Shown here in pieces: positions 7,216-17,290 of a DNA stretch of 64,000 nucleotides. The translations under genes were made by a program, and so were the position numbers. This stretch comes from JACVRW01 sp035650215. GTDB taxonomy: Bacteria; Actinomycetota; Thermoleophilia; Solirubrobacterales; Thermoleophilaceae. Each line of letters starts with the position of its first letter. Within the stretch, counting starts at the first letter, position 1. The notes under the pieces are model-generated. The model made no database searches. It had not been told where the DNA came from and was given only the letters and a program-made list of their open reading frames with translations. The stretch lies in assembly GCA_035650215.1 (NCBI GenBank), contig DASRIC010000002.1:62001-126000 (forward strand), given 5' to 3'.

Positions 7216-7926
7216 GTGGAAGAGCAGCGTTTGATCCTGGTAGTGGAGGACGACGAGGCGACCCGCTCGTTCCTGCTCGACAACCTGGCGGCGGACGGTT
7301 TTCGGGTGGCCGGGGCGAGCGGGGCCAGCGAGGCGTTGCGGGCGATCGCGGTGCGCCAGCCCGCCCTCGTCGTGCTCGATCTGAGGCTGGAGGGTGGCAG
7401 CGGCCTCGACGTGCTCGACAGCGTGCGCTCAGCCGACGGGCTCAGCACACGCGTCGACCCGGACCTGCCGGTGCTCGTCCTCACCGGCCGGTCGGGCGAC
7501 GCCGATCGGGTGCGCAGCTTCGCCCGCGGGGCCGACGACCACCTGGCCAAGCCCTTCCTGTATGCGGAGCTCCTCGCACGCGTGCGCGCGCTCCTGCACC
7601 GGACTGCCGGGCGCCGCGCTCGCGGGGCGCTGCGTGTGGGGGAGCTCACAATCGATCCGGTCACGCGCGTGGTCAGGCTGGCCGGCCGGCGCGTGGAGCT
7701 GTCGGCGAAGGAGTTCGCGCTCCTGCACGCGCTGGCCGAGGACCCCACGCGCGTGCTGGCCAAGCAGGACCTCTTGCGCGACGTCTGGGGGTATCTGTCC
7801 GCGGGGCGCACGCGCACGCTCGACGCGCACGCCTGCCGTCTGCGCAAGAAGCTGGGCACGCCCTCGGGGCGGCGCTGGGTGGTGAACGTGCGGGGCGTGG
7901 GCTACAAGCTCACGGAGGCGCCGTGA
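7216..7926 (+). CDS. OmpR-family response regulator
   Basis: The ~236-residue protein has a receiver domain (LILVVEDDEATRSFL with the acidic pair, phospho-acceptor Asp in VVLDLRLEGG, Thr in VLTGRSG, Lys in AKPF) and a C-terminal winged helix (ALRVGELTIDPVTRVV, ELSAKEFALLHALAEDP, RTRTLDAHACRLRKKLG, VRGVGYKL). The frame is open to 7108; GTG codons at 7210 and 7216 just before the first strand are the likelier starts. No strong ribosome site separates them. The stop overlaps the kinase start (GTGA at 7923). It is presumably phosphorylated by that kinase and may control the cpaB gene in the same operon. Confidence 0.88.
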   Translation: MEEQRLILVVEDDEATRSFLLDNLAADGFRVAGASGASEALRAIAVRQPALVVLDLRLEGGSGLDVLDSVRSADGLSTRVDPDLPVLVLTGRSGDADRVRSFARGADDHLAKPFLYAELLARVRALLHRTAGRRARGALRVGELTIDPVTRVVRLAGRRVELSAKEFALLHALAEDPTRVLAKQDLLRDVWGYLSAGRTRTLDAHACRLRKKLGTPSGRRWVVNVRGVGYKLTEAP

Positions 7927-8618
7927 GCGTGGCGCTCCTTCTTGCGGCGGCCGGGTGCCTGGTCACCGGGCTCGTTGCCACGCTCGAGCTGCGCAGGCGC
8001 CTCGAGCTTGTTGCGCGGGCCGAGCACGAGCTGCGCGGGCCCGCCACCGGGCTCTCGCTCGCGTGCGAGTCGCTTCGCCGCGATCCCCTGGGGCGTCGCC
8101 ACGCGATCGTGCTGGAGGCCCAGCTCGACCGGCTTCGCTGCGGCCTCGCCGACCTCGAGGCGGCGCGCCGCGGCCGGCGCGGCAGGACGGTGCGGGCGCC
8201 GGCCGAGCTCGCGTCCGCCACCGAGGCGGCGCTGCGCCCTTGGCGGGATTGGCTCGGGGGCACGAGCTTCGAGTGGCACGGCGGGCCGGCGCCCGCGCTG
8301 TTGCAGCGCGGCCGGCTCGCGCAGGCGCTCGGCAACCTCGTGGCCAACGCCGCGGAGCACGGCGCCGGCGAGGTGCGCGTGCGCGGTCGCACCACGGCCC
8401 GCGGCGTGCGCATCGAGGTGCGCAACAGCGTCGCCCCCAGGCTTCCGGACTCCCGCCGCGACCGCGGGCGCGGCTTGGCGATCGCCTCGCGGGCGGCGCG
8501 GGACCTCGGCGGGCGGCTGCTCGTGAGCCTCGACGGCGAGCTGGCGATCGCGGTGCTCGAGCTGCCCTTGGAGGCCGTGGAGCCGTCGGCCGGCCCGAGC
8601 GGAGCCGAGACGGCGTGA
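7923..8618 (+). CDS. Small membrane histidine kinase
   Basis: The 231-residue protein starts with one membrane segment (VSVALLLAAAGCLVTGLVAT), then the H-box AEHELRGPATGLSLACESLR with the phospho-accepting His, the N-box LGNLVANAAEHG and the G-box GRGLAIASRAARDLGGRL. It has no extracellular sensor and no HAMP domain, so it may sense through its single helix or a partner. The catalytic domain is compact, and a clear D-box (DxGxG) is reduced to the DRGRG stretch. It overlaps both neighbours by 4 bases. Confidence 0.83.
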   Translation: MSVALLLAAAGCLVTGLVATLELRRRLELVARAEHELRGPATGLSLACESLRRDPLGRRHAIVLEAQLDRLRCGLADLEAARRGRRGRTVRAPAELASATEAALRPWRDWLGGTSFEWHGGPAPALLQRGRLAQALGNLVANAAEHGAGEVRVRGRTTARGVRIEVRNSVAPRLPDSRRDRGRGLAIASRAARDLGGRLLVSLDGELAIAVLELPLEAVEPSAGPSGAETA

Positions 8619-9340
8619 AGGCCCGCCGCCGGCGCGGGATGCTGCTGCTCGCGCTTGCGCTGGGCTGCGGCGGGCTCGCCGCCTCCTCGGTGCGCGAGCG
8701 AGAGCGCAAGCTCGAGGAGCGGGTCGGGCCGCTCGTGCCTGCGCTCGTGGCCGCCCGCGACCTGCCTGCTGACGCCCGGCTCGAGCGCGGCGCGCTGGCC
8801 TTGCGACGCGTGCCGGCCCGCTACCTGCCGCCGGACGCGCTCGGCTCGGCGGCCGGGGTGGCGGGCGCTCGCACGGCGGTCGCCGTGCCGTCGGGCGGCT
8901 ACCTCACGGCGGGCGATCTGCAGGGTGCGGAGGGACCCGCCGCCCGCGCCGGCGGCGCGCTCGGCAGGGGGGAGCGCGCGGTCGAGGTGGGCGTCAGCGG
9001 CGATGCCGCGCTGGCCGCGGCGGTTCCGGGCTCCCGCGTCGACGTGCTGGTCTCGACCGAGGCGGGGGCGGGGGCCGGCGGCGAGCGGACCTTCGTGGCG
9101 CTCGCCGACGTGGAGCTGCTGCGCCTGGGCGCCGGCACGGAGGGCGGCGGCGAGGCGCTCGGCGATCCGGGCGACGCGGAGGCCGCGGGCCCGTCGGCCC
9201 GCGCGACCCTGCGCGTCACGCTTCGCCAGGCCGTCTACCTCACCGCCGCCGACAACTTCGGGCGCGAGATCCGCCTGCTCGTGCGCCCGCCGGGCGACCG
9301 CGGGCGGGTGGCGGCCGAGACGAGTGCGGCGGAGCTGTGA
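8615..9340 (+). CDS. cpaB: CpaB/RcpC-like SAF-domain pilus assembly protein
   Basis: The 241-residue protein has an N-terminal membrane anchor (GMLLLALALGCGGLAASSV). A SAF domain follows, from PALVAARDLPADARLERGAL to VPSGGYLTAGDL, and then an RcpC-type beta domain with AVEVGVSGDAALAAAVPGSR, VDVLVS, VALADVELL, ATLRVTLRQAVYLTAADNFG and IRLLVRPPGD. CpaB proteins help build Flp/Tad pili at the cell surface. The GTG start overlaps the kinase stop, tying pilus assembly to a two-component system. The tadA-tadB-tadC genes lie separately at 21259-24202. Pilin genes are not in the window. Confidence 0.78.
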   Translation: MKARRRRGMLLLALALGCGGLAASSVRERERKLEERVGPLVPALVAARDLPADARLERGALALRRVPARYLPPDALGSAAGVAGARTAVAVPSGGYLTAGDLQGAEGPAARAGGALGRGERAVEVGVSGDAALAAAVPGSRVDVLVSTEAGAGAGGERTFVALADVELLRLGAGTEGGGEALGDPGDAEAAGPSARATLRVTLRQAVYLTAADNFGREIRLLVRPPGDRGRVAAETSAAEL

Positions 9341-9361
9341 CCCGCGGGTCGCGCAGCGGCC

Positions 9362-10057
9362 TCAGGCGCGCTCGAGCACCTCGACGCCCCCCTCGGGCCG
9401 GCCGAGCAGCGCCTGGTCCGCCATGCCGAGGAAGAGGCCGTGCTCCACCACACCGGTCACGCGCTTCAGCGCGCCGTCGAGCATGTCCGGCTGGGAGCCG
9501 GCGTCGAGCGCGCAGTCGAGGATGAAGTGGCCCTCGTCGGTCACGTAGGGCTCGCCGTCAGAGCCGGCGCGCAGCTCGGAGTCCGGCAGCAGCGGCGCGA
9601 GCCGGCGCCGGGTGTCGCGCCAGGCGAAGCGGACCACCTCCACGGGCAGCCGGAAATGCTCGCCCAGGTGCCCGACCCGCTTGGGGGTCTCGGCCACGAC
9701 CACGAACCTGCGCGCCGCGGAGATCACGATCTTCTCGCGCAGGAGCGCGCCGCCGCCGCCCTTGATCAGGCGAAGGGCGGGGTCCACCTCGTCGGCGCCG
9801 TCGAGCGCGAGGTCGAGCTCGATCGAGCCATCCAGCTCGATCACCTCGATCCCCAGGGAGGCGGCCAGCTCCTGTGTGCGGTTCGAGGCGGTCACGGCTC
9901 GGAAGGCGCCGGCGCGGTCGGCCAGCCGCTCGACCAGCTTCCAGACGGCGCGGCCCGAGCCGAGCCCGACGGTCATGCCCGGCTCGACCAGCCCGGCGGC
10001 GGCCTCGGCGGCCGCCGCGCGCGCGGTGTCGCTGGGGTCGGCCACGGCGCTGAGCAT
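9362..10057 (-). CDS. rpiA: Ribose-5-phosphate isomerase A
   Basis: This 231-residue enzyme interconverts ribose 5-phosphate and ribulose 5-phosphate in the pentose phosphate pathway. Family motifs are present: VGLGSGRAVWKLVERL, the active-site segment LALDGADEVDPALRLIKGGGGALLREKI (catalytic Asp, Glu and Lys), FVVVAETPKRVGHLG and VTDEGHFILDCAL. Length is normal. It converges with the cpaB operon and diverges from lon across 88 bases. Confidence 0.95.
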   Translation of the reverse strand: MLSAVADPSDTARAAAAEAAAGLVEPGMTVGLGSGRAVWKLVERLADRAGAFRAVTASNRTQELAASLGIEVIELDGSIELDLALDGADEVDPALRLIKGGGGALLREKIVISAARRFVVVAETPKRVGHLGEHFRLPVEVVRFAWRDTRRRLAPLLPDSELRAGSDGEPYVTDEGHFILDCALDAGSQPDMLDGALKRVTGVVEHGLFLGMADQALLGRPEGGVEVLERA

Positions 10058-10106
10058 CGCACGCGTCTCGGCGCGAAGGGCACCGGTATGTCCGTGGATC
10101 GCCCGC

Positions 10107-10139
10107 TAGACTCCTTGCTTACCCAACGTAAGTAGGTAA
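10107..10139 (+). promoter_or_regulatory. lon promoter region with inverted repeats
   Basis: TAGACT (10107-10112) is a good -10 candidate, but no convincing -35 is seen 16-18 bases upstream. Around the predicted start lie two nested inverted repeats: CTTAC (10118-10122) with GTAAG (10128-10132), and TTACC (10120-10124) with GGTAA (10135-10139). They could be an operator for a heat-shock or stress regulator. They do not match the HspR HAIR consensus. Confidence 0.4.
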
Positions 10140-10145
10140 CGCGAC

Positions 10146-12440
<2,295 letters not shown>

Positions 12441-12477
12441 AAGGTGCGCCGGTGAAGTGTGGACGGAGGCCTGCGCG

Positions 12478-13224
12478 CTAGATGGAGCGCGTCAGGCCGC
12501 CGTCCACCAACAGCCAGACGCCGGTGATGTAGCTCGCCCGCGCCGAGCAGAGGAACGCCGCCGCCGCGGCGATCTCCTCGGCGGTACCGAGCCGGGCGGC
12601 CGGCACCTCCTCGCGGGCCACTGCCTGCGCCTCGTCGAGCGAGCCGTAGAGATGCATGATGCGGTCGGTGGCGATGCGGCCGGGCAGGATCGTGTTGAAG
12701 GTGACCCCGTCGGCTGCGAGCTGGCGCGCCAGCGTGCGGAAGCCGCCGAGCAGCCCCGGGCGGTGCGAGTTCGACAGCATCAGGGTGGGGATCGGCTCGC
12801 GGGCGGCCGAGGAGGACACGCTGAGGATCCGGCCGAAGCCGCCCTCGCGCATGCCGGGCACGACGCGGCGGATCAGCTCCATCGGCGCGATCACGAGCTC
12901 GCGGTGGGCGCTCTCCCACTGCTCACGGGTGAACGCGAGCGGGTCGCCGCCGGGGGGACCGCCAGTGTTGTTCACGAGCACCTCGACGGGCCCGAGCTCC
13001 TGCTCCACCCGGTCGACGAGCGCGGGCGCGGCGTCGAGGTCGAGGGTGTCGTGCACGAACGGCGTGGCGCCGATCTCGGCGGCGGCTGCCTCGACGGCCT
13101 CCCGCGTTCGTGAGCTGATCGCGACGCGCGCGCCCTCGGCAGCCAGCTCGCGCGCGATGCCGAGGCCGATGCCGCGCGACCCGCCGGTCACGAGCGCGAC
13201 CCTGTTCTCGAGGCCCAGATCCAT
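12478..13224 (-). CDS. SDR-family oxidoreductase lacking the usual catalytic tyrosine
   Basis: The 248-residue protein has a Rossmann fold with VALVTGGSRGIGLGIARELA, LVNNTGG (for NNAG) and the Ser strand GRILSVSSSAAREP. Where SDRs normally carry Y-x3-K, this protein reads PIPTLMLSNSHRPGLLGGFR, with no Tyr or Lys. A subgroup of BKR-like SDRs (cd05344 type, from memory) shows this same LSN--R replacement, so it is probably a recognised divergent lineage and not a mutation. Cofactor binding is likely; reductase activity is uncertain. The C-terminus AAAAAFLCSARASYITGVWL is normal. Confidence 0.9.
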   Translation of the reverse strand: MDLGLENRVALVTGGSRGIGLGIARELAAEGARVAISSRTREAVEAAAAEIGATPFVHDTLDLDAAPALVDRVEQELGPVEVLVNNTGGPPGGDPLAFTREQWESAHRELVIAPMELIRRVVPGMREGGFGRILSVSSSAAREPIPTLMLSNSHRPGLLGGFRTLARQLAADGVTFNTILPGRIATDRIMHLYGSLDEAQAVAREEVPAARLGTAEEIAAAAAFLCSARASYITGVWLLVDGGLTRSI

Positions 13225-13263
13225 GACGGCGCCAATGTAGCGCCCGATCTCCGGGCGGCGGGC

Positions 13264-14241
13264 TCAGGCGACGGCCGGCGCCGGCTCGTCGAGCGTGAGG
13301 GCGAGCGCGTCCACGACGTCGCGATCGAACTGCGCGCCCGCCTCGCGGCGGAGCTCGGCCACGGCGGCTGAGCAGTCGATCGCCGCGCTGTAGGAACGGT
13401 TGGTGGTCATCGCGCCGAAGGCGTCGCAGACCGAGATGATCCGGCTCGCCATCGGGATCCGCGCGGCGGGAAGGCCGTGGGGGTAGCCGCCGCCGTCGGG
13501 GCGCTCGTGGTGCAGCTCGACGATCACGGCCACCGGCTCGAGCCCCGGGATGCCGGCCACGATGCCGGCGCCCCACTCGGGGTGGCGGCGGACCATGCTC
13601 CACTCCGCGCTCGTGAGCGCGCCGCGCTTGTGCAGGATCCGCGCGGGCAGCCGCAGCTTGCCGATGTCGTGCAGGAGCGCGCCGAGCTCGACCTCCACGA
13701 GGTCGGGACGAGCGAGGCCGAGCCGTCTTCCCACCCGCCTGGCGATCCCGGCGACCTCGAGCGAATGGCGCCAGGTGTCTCCGTCGGAGCGCGCCAGGCG
13801 CTGCACCAGCGCTTCGATCTCGGGGCGCGGGTCCGCTTGCGAGAGCTCGCGACGCTCGTGATGCACGAGGGCCGCGCCGGCCAGATCGGCCAGCTCGTCG
13901 AGCAGGCCGAGCTCGCGGGCCGCGAACTCACGCCGGCCGCGAGGCGCGGCGGCGAGGTAGCCGCGCGGCTGCGACTCCGCGCCCACCGGCGCGAAGGTGA
14001 CCGCGGGCAGCCGAGCCCGCCCGAATGCTGCGAGCGGGCCATCGAACTGCCGCCCGAGGGCGTCGGGGTCGCAGCCGGCGCAGGCGGCAAGCGTCAGGCG
14101 CCGCGGATCCTCGCGGTCGCCCACGAGCAGGTGTACCTGCTCGGCCCCGAGGCTCGTGCGGCCGTGGAGCACCAGGCGCTGGAGAACGAGCCCGGCATAG
14201 CCCAGTCCCTGCGGCGAAGGTATGGTCGAAGGCGGCGCCAT
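13264..14241 (-). CDS. HD-GYP domain protein, putative c-di-GMP phosphodiesterase
   Basis: The 325-residue protein has an N-terminal GAF-like part (EQVHLLVGDREDPRRLTLAA through LAGAALVHHE) and a C-terminal HD-GYP domain: HSLEVAGIARRVGRRL, the HD pair in ALLHDIGKLRLPARILHKRG, the GYP signature HHERPDGGGYPHGLP and the SRIISVCDAFGAMTTNRSY segment. Metal-binding residues appear intact, so it could hydrolyse c-di-GMP. The start MAPPSTIPSP at 14241 is chosen because the 119-codon upstream extension is not protein-like and covers the divergent gene. Confidence 0.87.
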   Translation of the reverse strand: MAPPSTIPSPQGLGYAGLVLQRLVLHGRTSLGAEQVHLLVGDREDPRRLTLAACAGCDPDALGRQFDGPLAAFGRARLPAVTFAPVGAESQPRGYLAAAPRGRREFAARELGLLDELADLAGAALVHHERRELSQADPRPEIEALVQRLARSDGDTWRHSLEVAGIARRVGRRLGLARPDLVEVELGALLHDIGKLRLPARILHKRGALTSAEWSMVRRHPEWGAGIVAGIPGLEPVAVIVELHHERPDGGGYPHGLPAARIPMASRIISVCDAFGAMTTNRSYSAAIDCSAAVAELRREAGAQFDRDVVDALALTLDEPAPAVA

Positions 14242-14389
14242 TCCGTGCGACAGCGGCCCCCCTGCCGGCGTCGGAGCCGCGATGTTCTCGCTATTCCAAG
14301 TCAGAAAGCGCCGGTACCGGGGCGTGCACGGAAACGGTTGAGGTTTCGGGGGCAAGTGCGGCGATTCCTTGATATATCGTCGCGGTTGG

Positions 14390-14638
14390 ATGCCCGGTCT
14401 GCGATTGCTGTTGCGCTTTGCCCCCTTCCTGGTCGGCGCGCTCGCCGCGGCCGTCTGGCTGCGGCGGCGGCAGGGGTCCAGGCTCGCTCTCGAGGCTCCG
14501 CCGGAGCCGCGGGCGCTCGAGCCTCCGCCGGTGCGCCCGGGGCGGTTTGATCGGAGCCCGCCGGACGAGGCGGCCGCGCAGGACGATTCGATCGACATCG
14601 TGACGATCGTCGACGACCTGCTCCGCGCCGGCCGCTGA
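14390..14638 (+). CDS. Small single-span membrane protein
   Basis: The 82-residue protein starts MPGLRLLLRFAPFLVGALAA with one membrane helix, then an Arg-rich stop-transfer (WLRRRQG) and a Pro-rich cytoplasmic tail ending SIDIVTIVDDLLRAGR. No family is recognised. The frame also permits a TTG start at 14369, but an AT-rich stretch there (TTGATATATC, 14369-14378) looks like a -10 region, which favours ATG 14390 with a very short or absent leader. It diverges from the HD-GYP gene. Confidence 0.6.
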   Translation: MPGLRLLLRFAPFLVGALAAAVWLRRRQGSRLALEAPPEPRALEPPPVRPGRFDRSPPDEAAAQDDSIDIVTIVDDLLRAGR

Positions 14639-14713
14639 CTACGTCAGATGGTGGACGGCGAGCGGGCGTTTTTGCGCTCGATCTGCTTCTATTACGCGCC
14701 TCATCTTCGAATT

Positions 14714-14848
14714 GCCGAGTTCTCGCCGTCCCACGGCGGGAAACGGGGGACCCAATTGGCGGCCGCAGCGGCCGCCCGGGGCGAATCGCGGAATCCGTCC
14801 GCGTAGCGCCACTTTCCGGCGCGAGCCCGACAGCTCACCTCGTAGGCA
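14714..14848 (+). promoter_or_regulatory. c-di-AMP riboswitch (ydaO/yuaA class)
   Basis: Three highly conserved blocks of the ydaO aptamer occur in order: GGGAAACGGGGGACCCAA (14738-14755), CGGGGCGAATC (14777-14787) and GAGCCCGACAGCTCACCT with CGTAGGC (14823-14847). The variable stem GGCGGCCGC/GCGGCCGCC lies between the first two. The aptamer ends about 20 bases before the GTG of the next gene. In actinobacteria this riboswitch class is known upstream of resuscitation-promoting-factor and other wall hydrolase genes, where c-di-AMP turns expression off. Confidence 0.9.
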
Positions 14849-14869
14849 CTGGGAAAGGGGAACCGAAAG

Positions 14870-15472
14870 GTGCGAAGGATCGTGCATGCCGTTCGTCGTC
14901 CGCGTACAGCGGGCGCCCTCGCGGCCTGCCTGGCGCTCAGCGCAATGTGCGGCGGCGTGCCGGCGGTGTCGGCGGACACGATCGGCAGCGGGGCGGGGGG
15001 CGCCACCGCGTCGAGCGAGGTGATCGTCAAGCGCGGTCACCGCGGACCCGCCGTGCGCAGCATCCAGCGCAAGCTCGGTGTCCCGGCCGACGGCGTGTTC
15101 GGTCCGCAGACCGAGCGGGCCGTGCGGCGCTTCCAGCGCCGCAACGGGCTGGTGGCCGACGGCATCGTCGGACCCATCACCCGCGGCGCCCTCGGGCTCG
15201 AGCCGTTCAGCCGAAGCTCGGTACGCCGTAGCGGCCGCACCGTGACCGTTCCGCGGATCCTGCGTCTGATCGCCGAGTGCGAGTCAGGCGGCAACCCGCG
15301 CGCCGTGTCCCCGGGCGGCCAGTACCGCGGCAAGTATCAGTTCAGCGTCCCGACCTGGAGGGGCCTGGGCGGCACCGGCGACCCGGCCGACGCGCCCGAG
15401 TGGAGGCAGGACCAGCTTGCGCTGAAGCTCTACCGCCAGAGCGGCACGGCACCCTGGCCGAACTGCCCGTAG
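14870..15472 (+). CDS. Secreted peptidoglycan-binding and transglycosylase-like (Rpf-type) protein
   Basis: The 200-residue protein has a signal peptide (RRPRTAGALAACLALSAMCG, cleavage near VSA). A PG_binding_1 domain follows (VIVKRGHRGPAVRSIQRKLG, DGVFGPQTERAVRRFQRRNG, DGIVGPITRGAL), then a C-terminal Rpf-like transglycosylase domain: LIAECESGGNPRAVSPGGQY with the catalytic Glu, GKYQFSVPTWRGLGG and WRQDQLALKLY. It should cleave wall glycan outside the cell. The GTG at 14870 follows AAAGGGG by 9 bases. Control by the c-di-AMP riboswitch just upstream ties wall hydrolysis to osmotic or wall-stress signalling. Confidence 0.9.
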   Translation: MRRIVHAVRRPRTAGALAACLALSAMCGGVPAVSADTIGSGAGGATASSEVIVKRGHRGPAVRSIQRKLGVPADGVFGPQTERAVRRFQRRNGLVADGIVGPITRGALGLEPFSRSSVRRSGRTVTVPRILRLIAECESGGNPRAVSPGGQYRGKYQFSVPTWRGLGGTGDPADAPEWRQDQLALKLYRQSGTAPWPNCP

Positions 15473-15489
15473 GGCGCGCCGCAAGCGCG

Positions 15490-16647
15490 TCAGCCCGCCG
15501 CCGCTGAGCGCGCCGGCGATCGCCGACCGAGCACGATCACGCCTGTCAGCGTGGCCGCGCAGGTGACCGCCATGAGGGAGTAGGGAACCGCGTCGCTGGT
15601 GGCCTCGGCGAGCGCCCCGCCCGCCCCGGCGCCCACCACGTGGCCGATCGCCCAGGACAGGTTCGAGATCGAGAAGGCCAGCGCCTGATCGAGGCCGACC
15701 TCCTCGGCGGCGTCGGAGAGCAGGGCCATCGCGGGCGCCCAGAAGCCGCCGAGGGCGGCGAAGGTGAGCATGAGCGTCAGCCCGAGCAGCACCGCGCTGC
15801 CCGGAAGCGGGAGCAGGGCGACCATGATCGCGGCACCCACCAGGCCGGCCCGGATCGGCGCCAGGCGCCCGCGCGTATCGGACGCGCGGCCGGCGATCGG
15901 GCTGATCACGGCCTCGACCGCCGCCGTAACGAGGAAGATCGCGCCGATCGCCACGCCGCTCGCGCCCAGGTCGTCGAGCCGGAGCGGGGCCAGCACCTCG
16001 ATCACGCCGGCCACCAGCGCGGGGAGGGTGAACAGCCAGAAGCCGGCGAGCACCGAGGGGCGCCCGAGAGCGCGCAACAGGGCGCGGAGCCCGGGGCTCT
16101 CCTCGGGCGGCACGCCCGGCATGGAGAGCGCCCACGCGCCCAGGCCCGCCGCGAGCACCGCCACGCCGCTGAAGACCACCTCCTGGCTGATCACGGTCGC
16201 GGCTCCGCCCAGCACCGGCCCGAGGAGCACCCCGACGATGGCGGCGGAGAGCGCCGCCCCGATCAGCTCGCCGCGGCGCTCGGGCGGCGAGGCGGACACG
16301 AGCCAGGCCATCCCGCTGGCCCACATGCAGGCGCCGCCGACGCCCTGGACGAAGCGCGCGGCGTCGAGCAGCACGATCTGGTCGGCGAAAGCGAACGCGA
16401 GGCTCGTGGCTCCGAGCATCGAGAGGCCCAGCAGCAGCGTGGGCTTGACGCCCCAGCGGGAGGCGAGCCAGCCGGCGGGTAGGGCTCCGACCAACGTGCC
16501 GGCGGGATAGGCCGCCGTGAGGATGCCGGCGCCCGTCTTCGAGAGGTCGAGCTGCTCCTTGAACTCCGGCAGCAGCGGGGCCACCGCTGCGAAGAACATG
16601 GTGTCGACGAGCACCACCGCCGCGACGAGCCAGAACAGCCGGCGCAT
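15490..16647 (-). CDS. MFS transporter
   Basis: The 385-residue protein has 12 hydrophobic spans, beginning MRRLFWLVAAVVLVDTMFFA, with the MFS loop GWLASRWGVKPTL after helix 2 and a second-half equivalent GRASDTRGRLAP. Helix 4-5 signatures (FVQGVGGACMWASGMAWLVS) fit the drug/metabolite efflux type. Substrate unknown. It converges with the Rpf-like gene and lies 10 bases downstream of the methyltransferase, with a gap on the same strand, so the two may be transcribed together. Confidence 0.88.
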   Translation of the reverse strand: MRRLFWLVAAVVLVDTMFFAAVAPLLPEFKEQLDLSKTGAGILTAAYPAGTLVGALPAGWLASRWGVKPTLLLGLSMLGATSLAFAFADQIVLLDAARFVQGVGGACMWASGMAWLVSASPPERRGELIGAALSAAIVGVLLGPVLGGAATVISQEVVFSGVAVLAAGLGAWALSMPGVPPEESPGLRALLRALGRPSVLAGFWLFTLPALVAGVIEVLAPLRLDDLGASGVAIGAIFLVTAAVEAVISPIAGRASDTRGRLAPIRAGLVGAAIMVALLPLPGSAVLLGLTLMLTFAALGGFWAPAMALLSDAAEEVGLDQALAFSISNLSWAIGHVVGAGAGGALAEATSDAVPYSLMAVTCAATLTGVIVLGRRSPARSAAAG

Positions 16648-16657
16648 CCAGCCGATG

Positions 16658-17290
16658 CTACGCGGTCGCGGACCCGAGCCTCAGGCGATGGATCGACACC
16701 CGTTCAGAGCGCGGGCTCAGGCTCGTGCCGATCGAGAAGCCTGCGGCGGCGGCGCCCTCGAGGAAGCTCGCGGCGGCCGGCCGGCCGGGGTCGGCGATCA
16801 GCACCAGGCCGCGCTCGGTCACGAGACGCCGAAGGAGCCCGACGAGCAGTTCGCCGTTGCGGCGCTCGTAGAGCACGTCGGAGGCGATCACGAGGTCCCA
16901 GGGGGCGCGCTCGACGATCGCGTGGGGGCTCGCCCAGTTGCACTCGAGCGCCTCGAGTCGCACGCCGTTGCGCTCGGCGTTCGCGCGGGTGGCGGTAACG
17001 GCGTCCGCCGACCAGTCCGTAGCCAGCACGCGGCCACCGGCGCGGGCGGCGGCGATGCTCGGCAGCCCCAGGCCGCAGCCGAGCTCGAGCGTCCGCCTGC
17101 CGCGCAGCGCGCGCAGGGAGATGTCGTGTGCGAGCGCCACGGCGCTGCCCCAGAGCTCGGCCCAGTAGGGGAGGAACTCCTCGCGATCGAACGCCTCCTC
17201 GCTGAGCAGCGCCTCGGCGTCCCGTGGACGGATCAGCTCGACCTCGCCGCCGGGGAGCGCGATCAGCTCGGCGACGAGCTCGCTGTCTAC
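16658..17290 (-). CDS. SAM-dependent methyltransferase, METTL21/protein-N-methyltransferase type (start uncertain)
   Basis: About 210 residues with ELIRPRDAEALL, PYWAELWGSAVALAHDI, the SAM motif TLELGCGLGLPSIAAARAGG, VLATDWSADAVTATRANAER and WDLVIASDVLYERRN. The ASDVLYE signature and PYWAELWGSA resemble lysine methyltransferases of the METTL/nicotinamide-methyltransferase-like group. Substrate unknown. The conserved reading starts right behind the pepF stop at 17287, but I find no in-frame ATG, GTG or TTG near there. The first plausible codons are CTG (17266) or starts deep inside pepF. The right boundary given is the pepF junction, not a proven start. Confidence 0.75.
   Translation of the reverse strand, partial: VDSELVAELIALPGGEVELIRPRDAEALLSEEAFDREEFLPYWAELWGSAVALAHDISLRALRGRRTLELGCGLGLPSIAAARAGGRVLATDWSADAVTATRANAERNGVRLEALECNWASPHAIVERAPWDLVIASDVLYERRNGELLVGLLRRLVTERGLVLIADPGRPAAASFLEGAAAAGFSIGTSLSPRSERVSIHRLRLGSATA

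Noticed and set aside
10107..10145. HspR HAIR operator before lon
   Set aside because: The CTTGAGT-N7-ACTCAAG pattern is not present; the repeats differ in sequence and spacing.
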